Assembly: GCF_009720145.1 (NCBI RefSeq)
Contig: NZ_CP046252.1
Coordinates: 2,356,001 to 2,420,000, forward strand
DNA: 64,000 nt
DNA from: Sphingobium sp. CAP-1
GTDB lineage: Bacteria > Pseudomonadota > Alphaproteobacteria > Sphingomonadales > Sphingomonadaceae
Direction: 5' to 3'
The notes below the pieces were generated by a model that saw nothing but the letters and a program-made list of their open reading frames with translations, searched no databases and was not told the origin of the DNA. Numbering within the stretch: the stretch's first letter is position 1; every line of letters begins with the position of its first letter. This document shows positions 41,537 to 49,594 of the stretch, piece after piece. The translations under genes and the position numbers were made by a program.

Positions 41537-42529
41537 ATGGATCGCGCGGAAAAAATCGGCCTTGGCGTGGCGACGGCGGGACATGTCCTGCTGTTCGGCC
41601 TGCTGTCGGCCGGTTTCCTGGCCACCCCGAACCCGCTGAAGCTGAAATCGCCGCCGATGGATGTGAGCCTGGTGGACGAGGTGGCGCTGCAATCGACCGC
41701 GCCGCAAATCTCAACCCAGCCGCCCCCGCCCAGCGTCGCGCCGGAAGAAGGGCCGACACAGGAGGCCAGGCCGGCGCCCGAACCCGCGCCGCAGCCGGAA
41801 CCCGCCCCCGCGCCGCCGCCGCCCAAACCGCAGCTCAAGCCGACTCCCGCACCCCCGCCGCCCAAACCGGTGGCGAAGCCGTTGCCGCCCAAACCTCAGC
41901 CGACGCCGCCGAAGAAGGAGGTCGCCAAGACCCCGGCCAAGCCGAAGCCTGCGCCCGAAAAGCCCGCACCGGAAAAGCCGGTGGCCAGGGCCAAGCCTGC
42001 GCCCGAAAAGCCCAAGGCCGCCGCCGCGCCGTCGAAATCAAGCAAGAGCGACTCAAAGGCGAAGAACGACGCGCCGGCCCGCGCTTCGGGTCAGGGCAAG
42101 GCGGACAAGCCGAAGGGATCGTTGCTGGGCAAGGATTTCCTGAAGGGCATCGACACCAATGCCGATGCGCCGCGCAAGCCCGCGCCGCCGCCCGCCGCCG
42201 CCATGGGGCCGCAGCAGAAGGCCGCGCTGGACGCCGAAATCCGCCGCCAGTTGAAGGCCCATTGGCGGCCGCCATCGGGCGCGGATGCCGACCAGCTCGT
42301 CACCCTGCTGGATGTCCGGCTCGACCGCAGCGGCAATGTCGTCGGCACGCCGGAGGTGATCGACCAGCAGGGCGTGACCGCCAGCAACCGGCCGCAGGCG
42401 AAGCTCCATGCCGAACGGGCGATCCAGGCGGTGAAGCTCGCCGCGCCCTTCCGCAATTTACCCGATGAATTTTACGACCAGTGGAAATGGCTCCGGCCAC
42501 TCCGCTTTGACGCGAGGCTGAACCGATGA
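41537..42529 (+). CDS. tolA: TolA-like energy-transducing protein
   Basis: 330 residues. One N-terminal TM (about 9-29, LGVATAGHVLLFGLLSAGFL), then about 165 residues of proline/alanine/lysine/glutamate-rich spacer (PAPEPAPQPEPAPAPPPPKP and PAPEKPAPEKPVARAKP) crossing the periplasm. C-terminal domain from about 225 with LDAEIRRQLKAHWRPPSGAD and LDVRLDRSGNVVGTPEV. The C-terminus belongs to the TonB/TolA family and is compact. The spacer is an elongated Pro-Lys rod rather than the Ala-rich helical one of E. coli TolA. Its 3' end overlaps tolB by 4 bases. Confidence 0.9.
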   Translation: MDRAEKIGLGVATAGHVLLFGLLSAGFLATPNPLKLKSPPMDVSLVDEVALQSTAPQISTQPPPPSVAPEEGPTQEARPAPEPAPQPEPAPAPPPPKPQLKPTPAPPPPKPVAKPLPPKPQPTPPKKEVAKTPAKPKPAPEKPAPEKPVARAKPAPEKPKAAAAPSKSSKSDSKAKNDAPARASGQGKADKPKGSLLGKDFLKGIDTNADAPRKPAPPPAAAMGPQQKAALDAEIRRQLKAHWRPPSGADADQLVTLLDVRLDRSGNVVGTPEVIDQQGVTASNRPQAKLHAERAIQAVKLAAPFRNLPDEFYDQWKWLRPLRFDARLNR

Positions 42530-43860
42530 AAACGACTCTGCTCCGCCGCCTGACAGTGGCGACCGTTGCGCTGGCGGCGGCCCTGTCCACGCCCGCCATG
42601 GCGCAATTGTCGGTCGACGTGACCGGCGAGATCGACAGCAACCTCAAGATCGCGGTCCCTGCCCTGCCCGCGCAGCAGGATGTCGCGACCCCGGCCGGGT
42701 CGGCGGGCGAGCTGGGCCGCAAGATCGCCGAGGTGATCGCGTCCGACCTGAAAGGCTCCGGCCTGTTCGATCCGTCCGGTCCGGGCGGGATGCCGGCCAT
42801 CGCCTTCCCCGAAGTCACCAACCCCGCCTATGACAAATGGGGCGCCTATCAGGCATTGGTGCAAGGCTTCGTCCGCACGACCGGGGGCGAGGCGGACATT
42901 ACCGTGGGCTGCTATCTCTACGATGTCGCGCTGAAGCAGGAACTGACGCGGCAGGGCTATATCGTCGCGCCGCGCGACTGGCGGCGCGCCGCGCATAAAT
43001 GCGCCGACGCCATCTATGCCCGGCTGTCGGGCGAAAGCCCCTTCTTCGACAGCCGTATCGCCTATATCGCCGAGAGCGGTCCCAAGGGCGCGCGCGTCAA
43101 GCGGCTGGCGATCATGGATTCGGACGGAGCGAACCACCGCTTCATCACCAACGGCCAGTCGATGGCGCTGACCCCGCGCTTTTCGCCCGACTATAAATCG
43201 ATCGTCTATGTGAGCTACCTCAACAGCCGGGTGCGCATCTATATTTACGACATCGGCGCGGGGCAGCAGAAGCTGGTGACGGAAAGCAGCAACGCGACCT
43301 TCGCGCCGCGCTGGTCGCCCGATGGGCGCAACATCCTCTTTTCCATGGCGGTGGCAGGCAACACCGACATTTACCGCGTATCGGCCAATGGCGGATCGCC
43401 GGTGCGGCTGACCAATTCGCCGGGCATCGACGTGGGCGGCAGCTACTCGCCCGACGGCAGCCAGATCGTGTTCGAAAGCGATCGATCGGGTGGGCAGCAG
43501 CTTTATGTGATGAACGCCGATGGATCGAACCAGCGGCGGATCAGCCATGGCGGCGGCCGTTATGCGACGCCCGAATGGTCGCCGCGCGGCGACCTGATCG
43601 CCTTCACCAAGATGAGCGGCGACTTCAAGATCGCGGTGATGACGCCGGGCGGCGACAATGAGCGCATCCTGACCAACGGCTGGCAGGATGAACAGCCAAG
43701 CTGGTCGCCCAATGGCCGGGTGCTGCAATTTTTCCGCACCACGCCGGGCAAGCAGGGCAGCAGCCAGGTGTGGCAGGTCGACCTGACCGGGGTGAATGAA
43801 CGGCGCATCCCGACCCCGCTCAGCGGCTCCGACCCGGCATGGGGACCGTTGCTGCCCTAA
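42526..43860 (+). CDS. tolB: Tol-Pal system protein TolB
   Basis: 444 residues. Signal peptide LLRRLTVATVALAAALSTPAMA (cleavage after AMA near residue 26). N-terminal TolB domain (about 28-165), then WD40-like beta-propeller repeats marked by WSPDGRNILFSM, YSPDGSQIVFES and WSPRGDLIAFTK, with LVTE and RLTNSPG blade sequences. Periplasmic partner of Pal and TolA. Start ATG at 42526 overlaps the tolA stop (ATGA). Confidence 0.97.
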   Translation: MKTTLLRRLTVATVALAAALSTPAMAQLSVDVTGEIDSNLKIAVPALPAQQDVATPAGSAGELGRKIAEVIASDLKGSGLFDPSGPGGMPAIAFPEVTNPAYDKWGAYQALVQGFVRTTGGEADITVGCYLYDVALKQELTRQGYIVAPRDWRRAAHKCADAIYARLSGESPFFDSRIAYIAESGPKGARVKRLAIMDSDGANHRFITNGQSMALTPRFSPDYKSIVYVSYLNSRVRIYIYDIGAGQQKLVTESSNATFAPRWSPDGRNILFSMAVAGNTDIYRVSANGGSPVRLTNSPGIDVGGSYSPDGSQIVFESDRSGGQQLYVMNADGSNQRRISHGGGRYATPEWSPRGDLIAFTKMSGDFKIAVMTPGGDNERILTNGWQDEQPSWSPNGRVLQFFRTTPGKQGSSQVWQVDLTGVNERRIPTPLSGSDPAWGPLLP

Positions 43861-43891
43861 TCCGCGGTTCAGGCAACGGAACCTAATCATC

Positions 43892-43920
43892 TTGACAGCG
43901 TAACGAAGTTCACGGACCCT
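43892..43920 (+). promoter_or_regulatory. Candidate promoter for pal
   Basis: A perfect TTGACA -35 at 43892-43897 and, 17 bases on, GACCCT at 43915-43920. The -10 is a weak match. It would let pal be expressed alone from the 108-base tolB-pal gap, as in other bacteria where Pal is made in excess. Confidence 0.35.
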
Positions 43921-43968
43921 GTCGTCGTCCCCGCGGGCGGCTGACAGCGCAAAAAGGAGACCCCCCTC

Positions 43969-44481
43969 ATGAAATTGTCCCGGACCGTGGTCATGGCCAC
44001 CGCCATCATCGCGCTTGCCGCCTGCTCGAAAAAGCCGCCGGCGCAGCTGCCCCCCGCCCCCGGCGGCACCGACACCAGCGCGCCCAGCGGCCCGATGACG
44101 CCGACCGGCCCGCGCAAGGGCAGCCAGGAGGATTTCATCGCCTCCGTCGCGGCCGACCGCATCTTCTTTGGCCTCGACCAATATGATGTCGATGCGGAGG
44201 ACCAGGCGACGCTCCAGAGCCAGGCCGCCTGGTTGCAGCAGAATCCGTCGGTGCGCGTCACGGTTGAAGGCCATGCCGACGAACGCGGCACCCGCGATTA
44301 TAATATCGCGCTGGGCGAGCGCCGGGCCAATGCGGCGAAGAATTATCTCGCCTCGCTGGGCATCGATCCCGGCCGCATCACCACCGTCAGCTATGGCAAG
44401 GAACGGCCGGCGGCGCTGGGGTCGGACGAGGCAAGCTGGGCGCAGAATCGCCGCGCGGTGACGGTCACGATCCAATATTGA
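43969..44481 (+). CDS. pal: Peptidoglycan-associated lipoprotein
   Basis: 170 residues. Lipoprotein signal MATAIIALAACSKKPP with lipobox LAAC (Cys at about residue 19). A Pro/Gly-rich linker (about 20-50) leads to the OmpA-like domain with RIFFGLDQYDVDAEDQATLQ and VTVEGHADERGTRDYNIALG, the peptidoglycan-binding signature. Last gene of the tol-pal operon, followed by a terminator 23 bases after the stop. Confidence 0.97.
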   Translation: MKLSRTVVMATAIIALAACSKKPPAQLPPAPGGTDTSAPSGPMTPTGPRKGSQEDFIASVAADRIFFGLDQYDVDAEDQATLQSQAAWLQQNPSVRVTVEGHADERGTRDYNIALGERRANAAKNYLASLGIDPGRITTVSYGKERPAALGSDEASWAQNRRAVTVTIQY

Positions 44482-44504
44482 GGGCTTCACCCCGATAAGC
44501 CAGA

Positions 44505-44541
44505 AAGGCTCGCCGATCGTGCGATCGGCGGGCCTTTTTAT
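44505..44541 (+). terminator. Rho-independent terminator after pal
   Basis: A 15-bp stem with one G-T pair (44505-44519 with 44522-44536), a 2-base apical loop which in practice opens to a larger one, then TTTTTATTG. It closes the ybgC-tol-pal operon. Confidence 0.85.
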
Positions 44542-44743
44542 TGTAGCCGCGCCCTGATCGTGCCGATCGCCGGCGCTTAACTTCGCACATTTCCCGCAAA
44601 TTTTGACATTTTCGATCAAAAGTGGGAAATATCATTACCAGCATCGAATGCCGGCGCCGGATCATAATCCTTGCCCGCGCGATAGGACAGGGCGACGCAA
44701 AGCCCGATGTTCCTTGGCCGCAAAAGCGGCTAAGAACCAGGGG

Positions 44744-45793
44744 ATGCAGAGAAGCGACCCGAAGAACAAGCCCCCCACGATCAAGGAAGTCGCCGCCCAT
44801 GCCGGCGTATCGGTCATGACCGCGTCGCGCGCGGTGAATGGCAAGGCGCTGGTCAGCGCCAAGGCGCAGCGGGCGGTGGAGCAGGCGGTCCGGGAACTGG
44901 GTTACATCCCCAATGCGTCGGCCCGCGCGCTGGCGGGCAGCGCCGACCGGCGGGTGGCATTGCTGCACAGCAACAGCACGACATCGGCCTATCTGGGCGA
45001 ATTGCTGCTGGGGGCGCTCAGCGAAGCGCCGCAGCGACATTTGCATCTGGTGGTGGAGCAATGCGCGCCCGGCGCCTTCGCGCAGGAAATCGTCGATCAG
45101 GTGGCGCAGGCCCATGTCGCGGGCGTGATCCTGCCGCCGCCGCTGTGCGACTGGGCGGAACTGGTCGAGGGGCTGGCGGCGCGCGACATCGCCATCGTCG
45201 CGATCGCCCCCGATCAGGACGGGCCGGACCGGCTGAGCGTCGGAACCGATGACCGGCACGCCGCCTATGACCTGACCCGGCACCTGATCGAACTGGGCCA
45301 CCGGCGCATCGGTTTCATCGAGGGTAATCCGCGTCACCGGTCAAGCGCGCGGCGCTTGCAGGGCTTTCGCGACGCGCTGATCCATCATGGGCTGGAACAG
45401 GACGACCGGCTGGTCGTGCCGGGCGACTTCAGCTATCGATCGGGGCTGGACGCGGCGGAGACGCTGATGGCGCTGGCGGCGCGGCCAACCGCGATCTTCG
45501 CCTGCAATGACGATATGGCCGCCGCCGCGATCACCGTGGCGCATCAGCGGCGGATCAACGTGCCGGCCGAAATCAGCATCTGCGGCTTTGACGATACGCC
45601 GCTGGCGAGCGCGATCTGGCCGGCGCTGACCACCATCCGCCAGCCGATCCGCGACATGAGCCGCGAGGCGATCGGCCTGCTGGCGATGCGGTTCCGCAAT
45701 CAGGATGAGGGCGCGGACGGGATCATCGGCAAGGTGAAGCTGGACTATCAGCTCATCCGCCGCCAGTCGGACGCGGTGCCGGCGCGGCATTAG
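44744..45793 (+). CDS. LacI family transcriptional regulator, probably of L-rhamnose use
   Basis: 349 residues from the ATG at 44744 with CAGGGG upstream; a longer frame to 44603 is rejected as not protein-like. N-terminal HTH PPTIKEVAAHAGVSVMTASR and hinge helix YIPNASARALAGS. Sugar-binding domain with RRIGFIEGNPRHRSSARRLQ and IFACNDDMAAAAITVAH, VPAEISICGFDDTPLASAIW. Pattern is GntR/LacI type of sugar-responsive regulators. It is convergent with the symporter gene, separated by a palindrome, and next to the rhamnose island. Its effector could be rhamnose or a pathway intermediate; this is by context only. Confidence 0.85.
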   Translation: MQRSDPKNKPPTIKEVAAHAGVSVMTASRAVNGKALVSAKAQRAVEQAVRELGYIPNASARALAGSADRRVALLHSNSTTSAYLGELLLGALSEAPQRHLHLVVEQCAPGAFAQEIVDQVAQAHVAGVILPPPLCDWAELVEGLAARDIAIVAIAPDQDGPDRLSVGTDDRHAAYDLTRHLIELGHRRIGFIEGNPRHRSSARRLQGFRDALIHHGLEQDDRLVVPGDFSYRSGLDAAETLMALAARPTAIFACNDDMAAAAITVAHQRRINVPAEISICGFDDTPLASAIWPALTTIRQPIRDMSREAIGLLAMRFRNQDEGADGIIGKVKLDYQLIRRQSDAVPARH

Positions 45794-45821
45794 AATATGA
45801 TGGCTTCACATCGCCCCACCC

Positions 45822-45891
45822 CGTCATTGCGAGCGCAACGAAGCAATCCATGTGCGCGCCGGTGGATTGCTTCGCTGCGCTCGCAATGACG
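45822..45891. repeat. Inverted 29-bp repeat (REP-like) between LacI regulator and symporter
   Basis: Left arm 45822-45850 and right arm 45863-45891 match as inverted repeats at 28 of 29 positions (ends CGTCATTGCGAGCG), with a 12-base loop. No T run follows. It lies between two convergent genes and may act as terminator for both. CGTCATTGCGAGCGCAACG-type repeats are, as I recall, common between genes of sphingomonads. Confidence 0.85.
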
Positions 45892-45936
45892 ATTCACGCC
45901 AATATCATCCCACTCTAACGCCGGGCGGACACCGCT

Positions 45937-47001
45937 TCAGGCGGCAAGGCGGTTGCCGTAGCCGATGATGAGGGTGGCGAAGATCAGCAGGCCGACGCCG
46001 GTCCACACCATGCGACGGACGGCAGGCGCGGCGTCCTTCCATTCGCGGAAGGCGAAGCCCCAGCAGGTGCCGAAGATGATGATCGAGGCCATGTGCAGCG
46101 TCCAGCTCGAAAAGCCGAAGCGGCCCATCTGACTCTCACCCATGGTGTAGAAGAAAAACTGGAAATACCAGGCCGTGCCGGCGAGCGCGCAGAGCAGGAA
46201 ATTGGGCAGCAACCGGGGGCGTTGCCCACTGGCGTCGGGGGCGCCGGCCCACTGGCCCGCCGACTTGTTGCGGACGATCAGCCAGCCGCACCAGAGCGCG
46301 TTGGTGATGAGGCCGCCGAACATGACGAGGCAGAGCGTCGGCAGGCCGGTCCAGAGCGGGCCGGTGCCGGCGGCGGCGGAAAGCGCCTTGACCGGCTCGC
46401 CCGCCGCGAGGCCAAAGGCGAAGCAGGAGGACATGATGCCGGAGAAGATGGCGACGGCAATGCCCTTTTTGAAATCGAACTCGGCGACGGCGGCGGCCTT
46501 CTGCGCCGGGCTGAGCGCTTCATCCTTGCGCGCGCCGGCGCGGGCGACGACGATGATGCCGGCCAGCGTGACGGCAAGACCCAGCAGCACGATCCGGCCA
46601 TGCGTCGTGCCGACGATCTGCGTCATGAACGTCCCGTCGAAAATGGGCGGAATCAGCGTGCCGAACACGGTGCAGAGGCCCAGCACCACCGCCATGCCGA
46701 GCGACAGGCCCAGATAGCGCATGGTGAGGCCATAGGTGAGGCCGCCAAAGCCCCAGAGAAAGCCGAAGAACATGCACCAGCCGACGACCGAGCCAGGCAC
46801 CTGGCGCATCACGCCCAGCAGGTCGCTGGTCTGGACCGAGGCGAAGAACCAGGGTGCGATCACCCAGGAAAAGATGCCGCCGGTCAGCCAGAAAATCTCC
46901 CAGTTCCAGCGTTTGACGCCGCGATAGGGGACGTAGAAGCTGGCCGAGGCGAAGCCGCCCAGCCAGTGAAAGAGAACACCGAGCAGTGGATTGGCGATCA
47001 T
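45937..47001 (-). CDS. rhaT: L-rhamnose/proton symporter (RhaT family)
   Basis: 354 residues, about 10 TM segments. RhaT signatures are visible: start LLGVLFHWLGGFASASFYVPY (RhaT start with ASFYVP), then WFFASVQ and the GFGGLTYGLTMRYLGLSLGM stretch, and the mid GTTHGRIVLLGLAVTLAGII. RhaT imports L-rhamnose with H+ in enterobacteria. Last gene of the minus-strand rhamnose operon; its ATG overlaps the lactonase stop by 4 bases. Family call is strong, substrate inferred from surrounding genes. Confidence 0.93.
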   Translation of the reverse strand: MIANPLLGVLFHWLGGFASASFYVPYRGVKRWNWEIFWLTGGIFSWVIAPWFFASVQTSDLLGVMRQVPGSVVGWCMFFGFLWGFGGLTYGLTMRYLGLSLGMAVVLGLCTVFGTLIPPIFDGTFMTQIVGTTHGRIVLLGLAVTLAGIIVVARAGARKDEALSPAQKAAAVAEFDFKKGIAVAIFSGIMSSCFAFGLAAGEPVKALSAAAGTGPLWTGLPTLCLVMFGGLITNALWCGWLIVRNKSAGQWAGAPDASGQRPRLLPNFLLCALAGTAWYFQFFFYTMGESQMGRFGFSSWTLHMASIIIFGTCWGFAFREWKDAAPAVRRMVWTGVGLLIFATLIIGYGNRLAA

Positions 47002-47900
47002 AGGTCCAGTTCCAGACGATAGAGGCGGTTGGCGTTGCCGGCGAACAGCGCGCGGCGATCGGCTTCGGAAAAGTCGGCGACGATGGCGTGATAGGTTTCC
47101 ATGTAACGGTCGATGGAACCGAACAGCTTGTCTGTGGGCGTGTCGCTGGCGAACATGCAGCGATCGACGCCGAACAGGTCGATCGTCTCGCGGATGAGCG
47201 GTTCTACGCTCTCGCGGCTCCAGTCGCGGCGGATGAAACCCATGCCGGACAGTTTCACCGCGACATGGGGGAGCGCCGCGAGCGCCTTCATGCCGCGCCG
47301 CCAGTCCTCCAGACCATCAGGATCGGTCAGCACCGGCATCCCCATATGGTTGATGATGACGGGTATGTCGGCATGGCGCGCGATCAGCGGGGCGAGGCCG
47401 GGCATCTGCCCCGGATAGCATTGCAGGTCGAAGGACAGGCCATATCTGGCGAGCAGGACGTAGCCGGCCTGCCATTGGGGATCGACGGTCAGGTCGACCG
47501 GGCCATAGGTCCGCTGCGGGCTGGGGTGCCAGTTGACGATATGGCGGATGCCCCTGACCCGTTTGTGCGCGGCTTGCGCGGCGAGCAGGCTATCGACTTG
47601 CGGATCATTGAGCGCGGCGAAGGCGACGAATCCGGTCGGCAGTCCCTCGGTCGCGGCCAGCCCGTCCAGCCATTGGGTTTCGCGCAGCGCGCTGTCCGAC
47701 GCCGCGCCGGCATCGACATGAACCGCGCCGACGACATTCCAGCGGGCGAGATCGACGCGATAGTCAGCGACGCCATAATCATGAGCGATGGCTGCGACGC
47801 TGCCATTCGGCCCCTCATCGGAGAAGGGCGGGCTGAGCCAGTCGTAGCGGATATGCGCCAGGTTCCAGAGATGGATATGCGCATCGACAAAGGGGATCAT
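46998..47900 (-). CDS. L-rhamnono-1,4-lactonase (amidohydrolase family)
   Basis: 300 residues from the ATG at 47900. Amidohydrolase-2/L-fuconolactonase fold, with the first metal-site FVDAHIHLWNL, the HIVNWHP and INHMGMP strands, VKLSGMGF and the last CMFASDTPT (catalytic Asp). Opens L-rhamnono-gamma-lactone to L-rhamnonate, step 2 (LRA2) of the route described in yeasts and Sphingomonas. Frame extends upstream to 48026, but the homologous start is MIPFVDAHIH. Sits between the dehydrogenase (68 bases) and rhaT (4-base overlap). Confidence 0.88.
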   Translation of the reverse strand: MIPFVDAHIHLWNLAHIRYDWLSPPFSDEGPNGSVAAIAHDYGVADYRVDLARWNVVGAVHVDAGAASDSALRETQWLDGLAATEGLPTGFVAFAALNDPQVDSLLAAQAAHKRVRGIRHIVNWHPSPQRTYGPVDLTVDPQWQAGYVLLARYGLSFDLQCYPGQMPGLAPLIARHADIPVIINHMGMPVLTDPDGLEDWRRGMKALAALPHVAVKLSGMGFIRRDWSRESVEPLIRETIDLFGVDRCMFASDTPTDKLFGSIDRYMETYHAIVADFSEADRRALFAGNANRLYRLELDL

Positions 47901-47968
47901 GCAATCCTCTCCAACAGGGTAAAGCGGCGCGCCGGCTCTTGGATGGCCGGTCGCGCCGCGCGACTTCT

Positions 47969-48718
47969 TTAATAGGTGGTGCGGCCACCTGAAGTGTCGA
48001 AGGTCGAGGCGGTGGTGAAGCTGCACTCCTCGGACGCCATGAAGCCGATAATCGCAGCCGATTCCTCGACATAGCCAAGGCGGCCCATCGGAATCTTCGA
48101 CCGCATATAATCGACCTGGCTCTGCGGTAGCTGTTCCAGGATCGGGCTTTCGAACGTGGCCGGGGTCAGCGCATTGGCGATCACGCCCTTGCCCGCCAGT
48201 TCCTTGCCAAGGCTCTTGGTAAAGCCGATCACGCCCGCCTTGCTGGCGCTATAGGCCGAGGCGTTGGGATTGCCCTCCTTGCCCGCGACCGACGAGACGT
48301 TGACGATCCGGCCATAGCCGTTGGCCAGCAGGTAGGGCACGACTTCCCGGTTGCAGTAGAACAGGCCGTTAAGGTTAATGTCGATCACCCGCTGCCAGCT
48401 ATCGATCGGGAATTCCTGCACCGGCACGGTGGCGCCGGTAATGCCCGCCGAACAGATCAGAATGTCGACCTTGCCCAGTGCATCGGCGCTGTCCTTCGCC
48501 GCGGCGGCGACCGCCGCGGGATCGGACACGTCGAGCGCATATGTGCGGGTCGCGCCGACTTCATCCTTCGCGGCGGCCAGCGCTTCGGGGTTCAGATCCC
48601 ACAACACCACCTTGCCGCCTTCGGCGACGATGCGCGCGGCGACCAGCTTGCCCAGGCCCGACGCGCCACCGGTGATGATGGCGCAGCGGCCGTCATAGCG
48701 TCCGGCAAAGACGCTCAT
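47969..48718 (-). CDS. 2-keto-3-deoxy-L-rhamnonate 4-dehydrogenase (SDR family)
   Basis: 249 residues from the ATG at 48718 which overlaps the FAH-hydrolase stop (ATGA). Classical SDR: cofactor loop ITGGASGLGKLVAARI, NAG-like ICSAG, catalytic SSVAGKEGNPNASAYSASKA (S-Y-K). The expected job, LRA5 step of the pathway, is NAD+ oxidation of 2-keto-3-deoxy-L-rhamnonate to the 2,4-diketo form. The unusual C-terminus ends TFDTSGGRTTY. Function follows from context and from partner genes; close SDR paralogs with other substrates cannot be excluded. Confidence 0.85.
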   Translation of the reverse strand: MSVFAGRYDGRCAIITGGASGLGKLVAARIVAEGGKVVLWDLNPEALAAAKDEVGATRTYALDVSDPAAVAAAAKDSADALGKVDILICSAGITGATVPVQEFPIDSWQRVIDINLNGLFYCNREVVPYLLANGYGRIVNVSSVAGKEGNPNASAYSASKAGVIGFTKSLGKELAGKGVIANALTPATFESPILEQLPQSQVDYMRSKIPMGRLGYVEESAAIIGFMASEECSFTTASTFDTSGGRTTY

Positions 48719-49572
48719 CCCAGCACCTCGTCGCCCAGGTCGCGCCATGCGACGACATTCTGTTTCTGGGCGCCAAGACCCGCAATGCCCAGTTCCATGA
48801 CATCGCCAGCCTTGAGGTAGATGGCGTCGGGCTTCTTGCCCTCGCCCACGCCCGGCGGCGTGCCGGTGATCATCAGGTCGCCCGGCTGGAGCGTGACATA
48901 TTCGCTGACGTAGGAAATCAGTTCGGCAACGGTGAAGATCATCGTTTTCGTATTGCCGGTCTGCATCCGCGCGCCATTGACGTTCAGGTGCATGTCCAGA
49001 TCCTGCGGATCGCCAATCTCGTCCGCTGTCACCAGCCAGGGGCCGACGGGGCAGAAGGTGTCATGACCCTTGCCCTTGCTCCACTGGGTGCCGCGATTCT
49101 TCTGGTTGAAGCGTTCCGACACGTCATTGGCGAGGACATAGCCCGCGACCTTCGACAGCGCCTGTTCCTTGCTGACATAGCGGCAGGTTTCGCCGATGAT
49201 GACGCCCAGTTCGACTTCCCAGTCGCCATGGGTCGCGCCCTTGGGCAGCATCACCTCATCATTGGGGCCGTTGAGGGCGGAGAGCGCCTTCATGAACATG
49301 ACCGGCTCGGTCGGGATCGGCAGGTTGGATTCGATCGCATGGTCCTCATAGTTGAGGCCGATGGCGACGATCTTGCCGATGCCCTTGACCGGCACGCCAT
49401 AGCGCGGATCGCCCTCGACAAGCGGGAGCGCGGCGACATCGGCGGCCCTGGCGGCGGGCAGAGTGGCGATGCTGATGTCGGCGACGACGCCCGACAGATC
49501 GCGAATCTTGCCTTCGCTGTCGATGACACCGGGCTTTTCCTGGCCGCGCGGGCCGAAACGGCAGAATTTCAT
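48715..49572 (-). CDS. 2,4-diketo-3-deoxy-L-rhamnonate hydrolase (FAH family)
   Basis: 285 residues. Fumarylacetoacetate-hydrolase fold: AIGLNYEDHAIESNLPIPTE, FMKALSALNGPNDEVMLP, EVELGVIIGETCRYVSKEQA and the ending DLMITGTPPGVGEGKKPDAI. The metal ligands are the Glu residues in WEVELGVIIG and the downstream Asp in ANDVSERFNQ. Cleaves 2,4-diketo-3-deoxy-L-rhamnonate to pyruvate and L-lactate (LRA6), the last reaction of this branch. Its stop overlaps the SDR start. Strongly consistent with the genes around it. Confidence 0.88.
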   Translation of the reverse strand: MKFCRFGPRGQEKPGVIDSEGKIRDLSGVVADISIATLPAARAADVAALPLVEGDPRYGVPVKGIGKIVAIGLNYEDHAIESNLPIPTEPVMFMKALSALNGPNDEVMLPKGATHGDWEVELGVIIGETCRYVSKEQALSKVAGYVLANDVSERFNQKNRGTQWSKGKGHDTFCPVGPWLVTADEIGDPQDLDMHLNVNGARMQTGNTKTMIFTVAELISYVSEYVTLQPGDLMITGTPPGVGEGKKPDAIYLKAGDVMELGIAGLGAQKQNVVAWRDLGDEVLG

Positions 49573-49594
49573 GTCTCTTCTCTCTTCTGGGCGA

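Noticed and set aside
41730..42030. Proline/lysine-rich repeats in tolA as a separate DNA repeat element
   Set aside because: They are codons for the periplasmic spacer of TolA and keep the frame; no copies elsewhere.
42472..44619. 715-residue open frame on the minus strand across tolB and pal
   Set aside because: Antisense to two strongly conserved genes. The translation is Arg/Gly/His/Asp-rich as expected for the opposite strand of high-GC codons, with no domain or ribosome-binding site.
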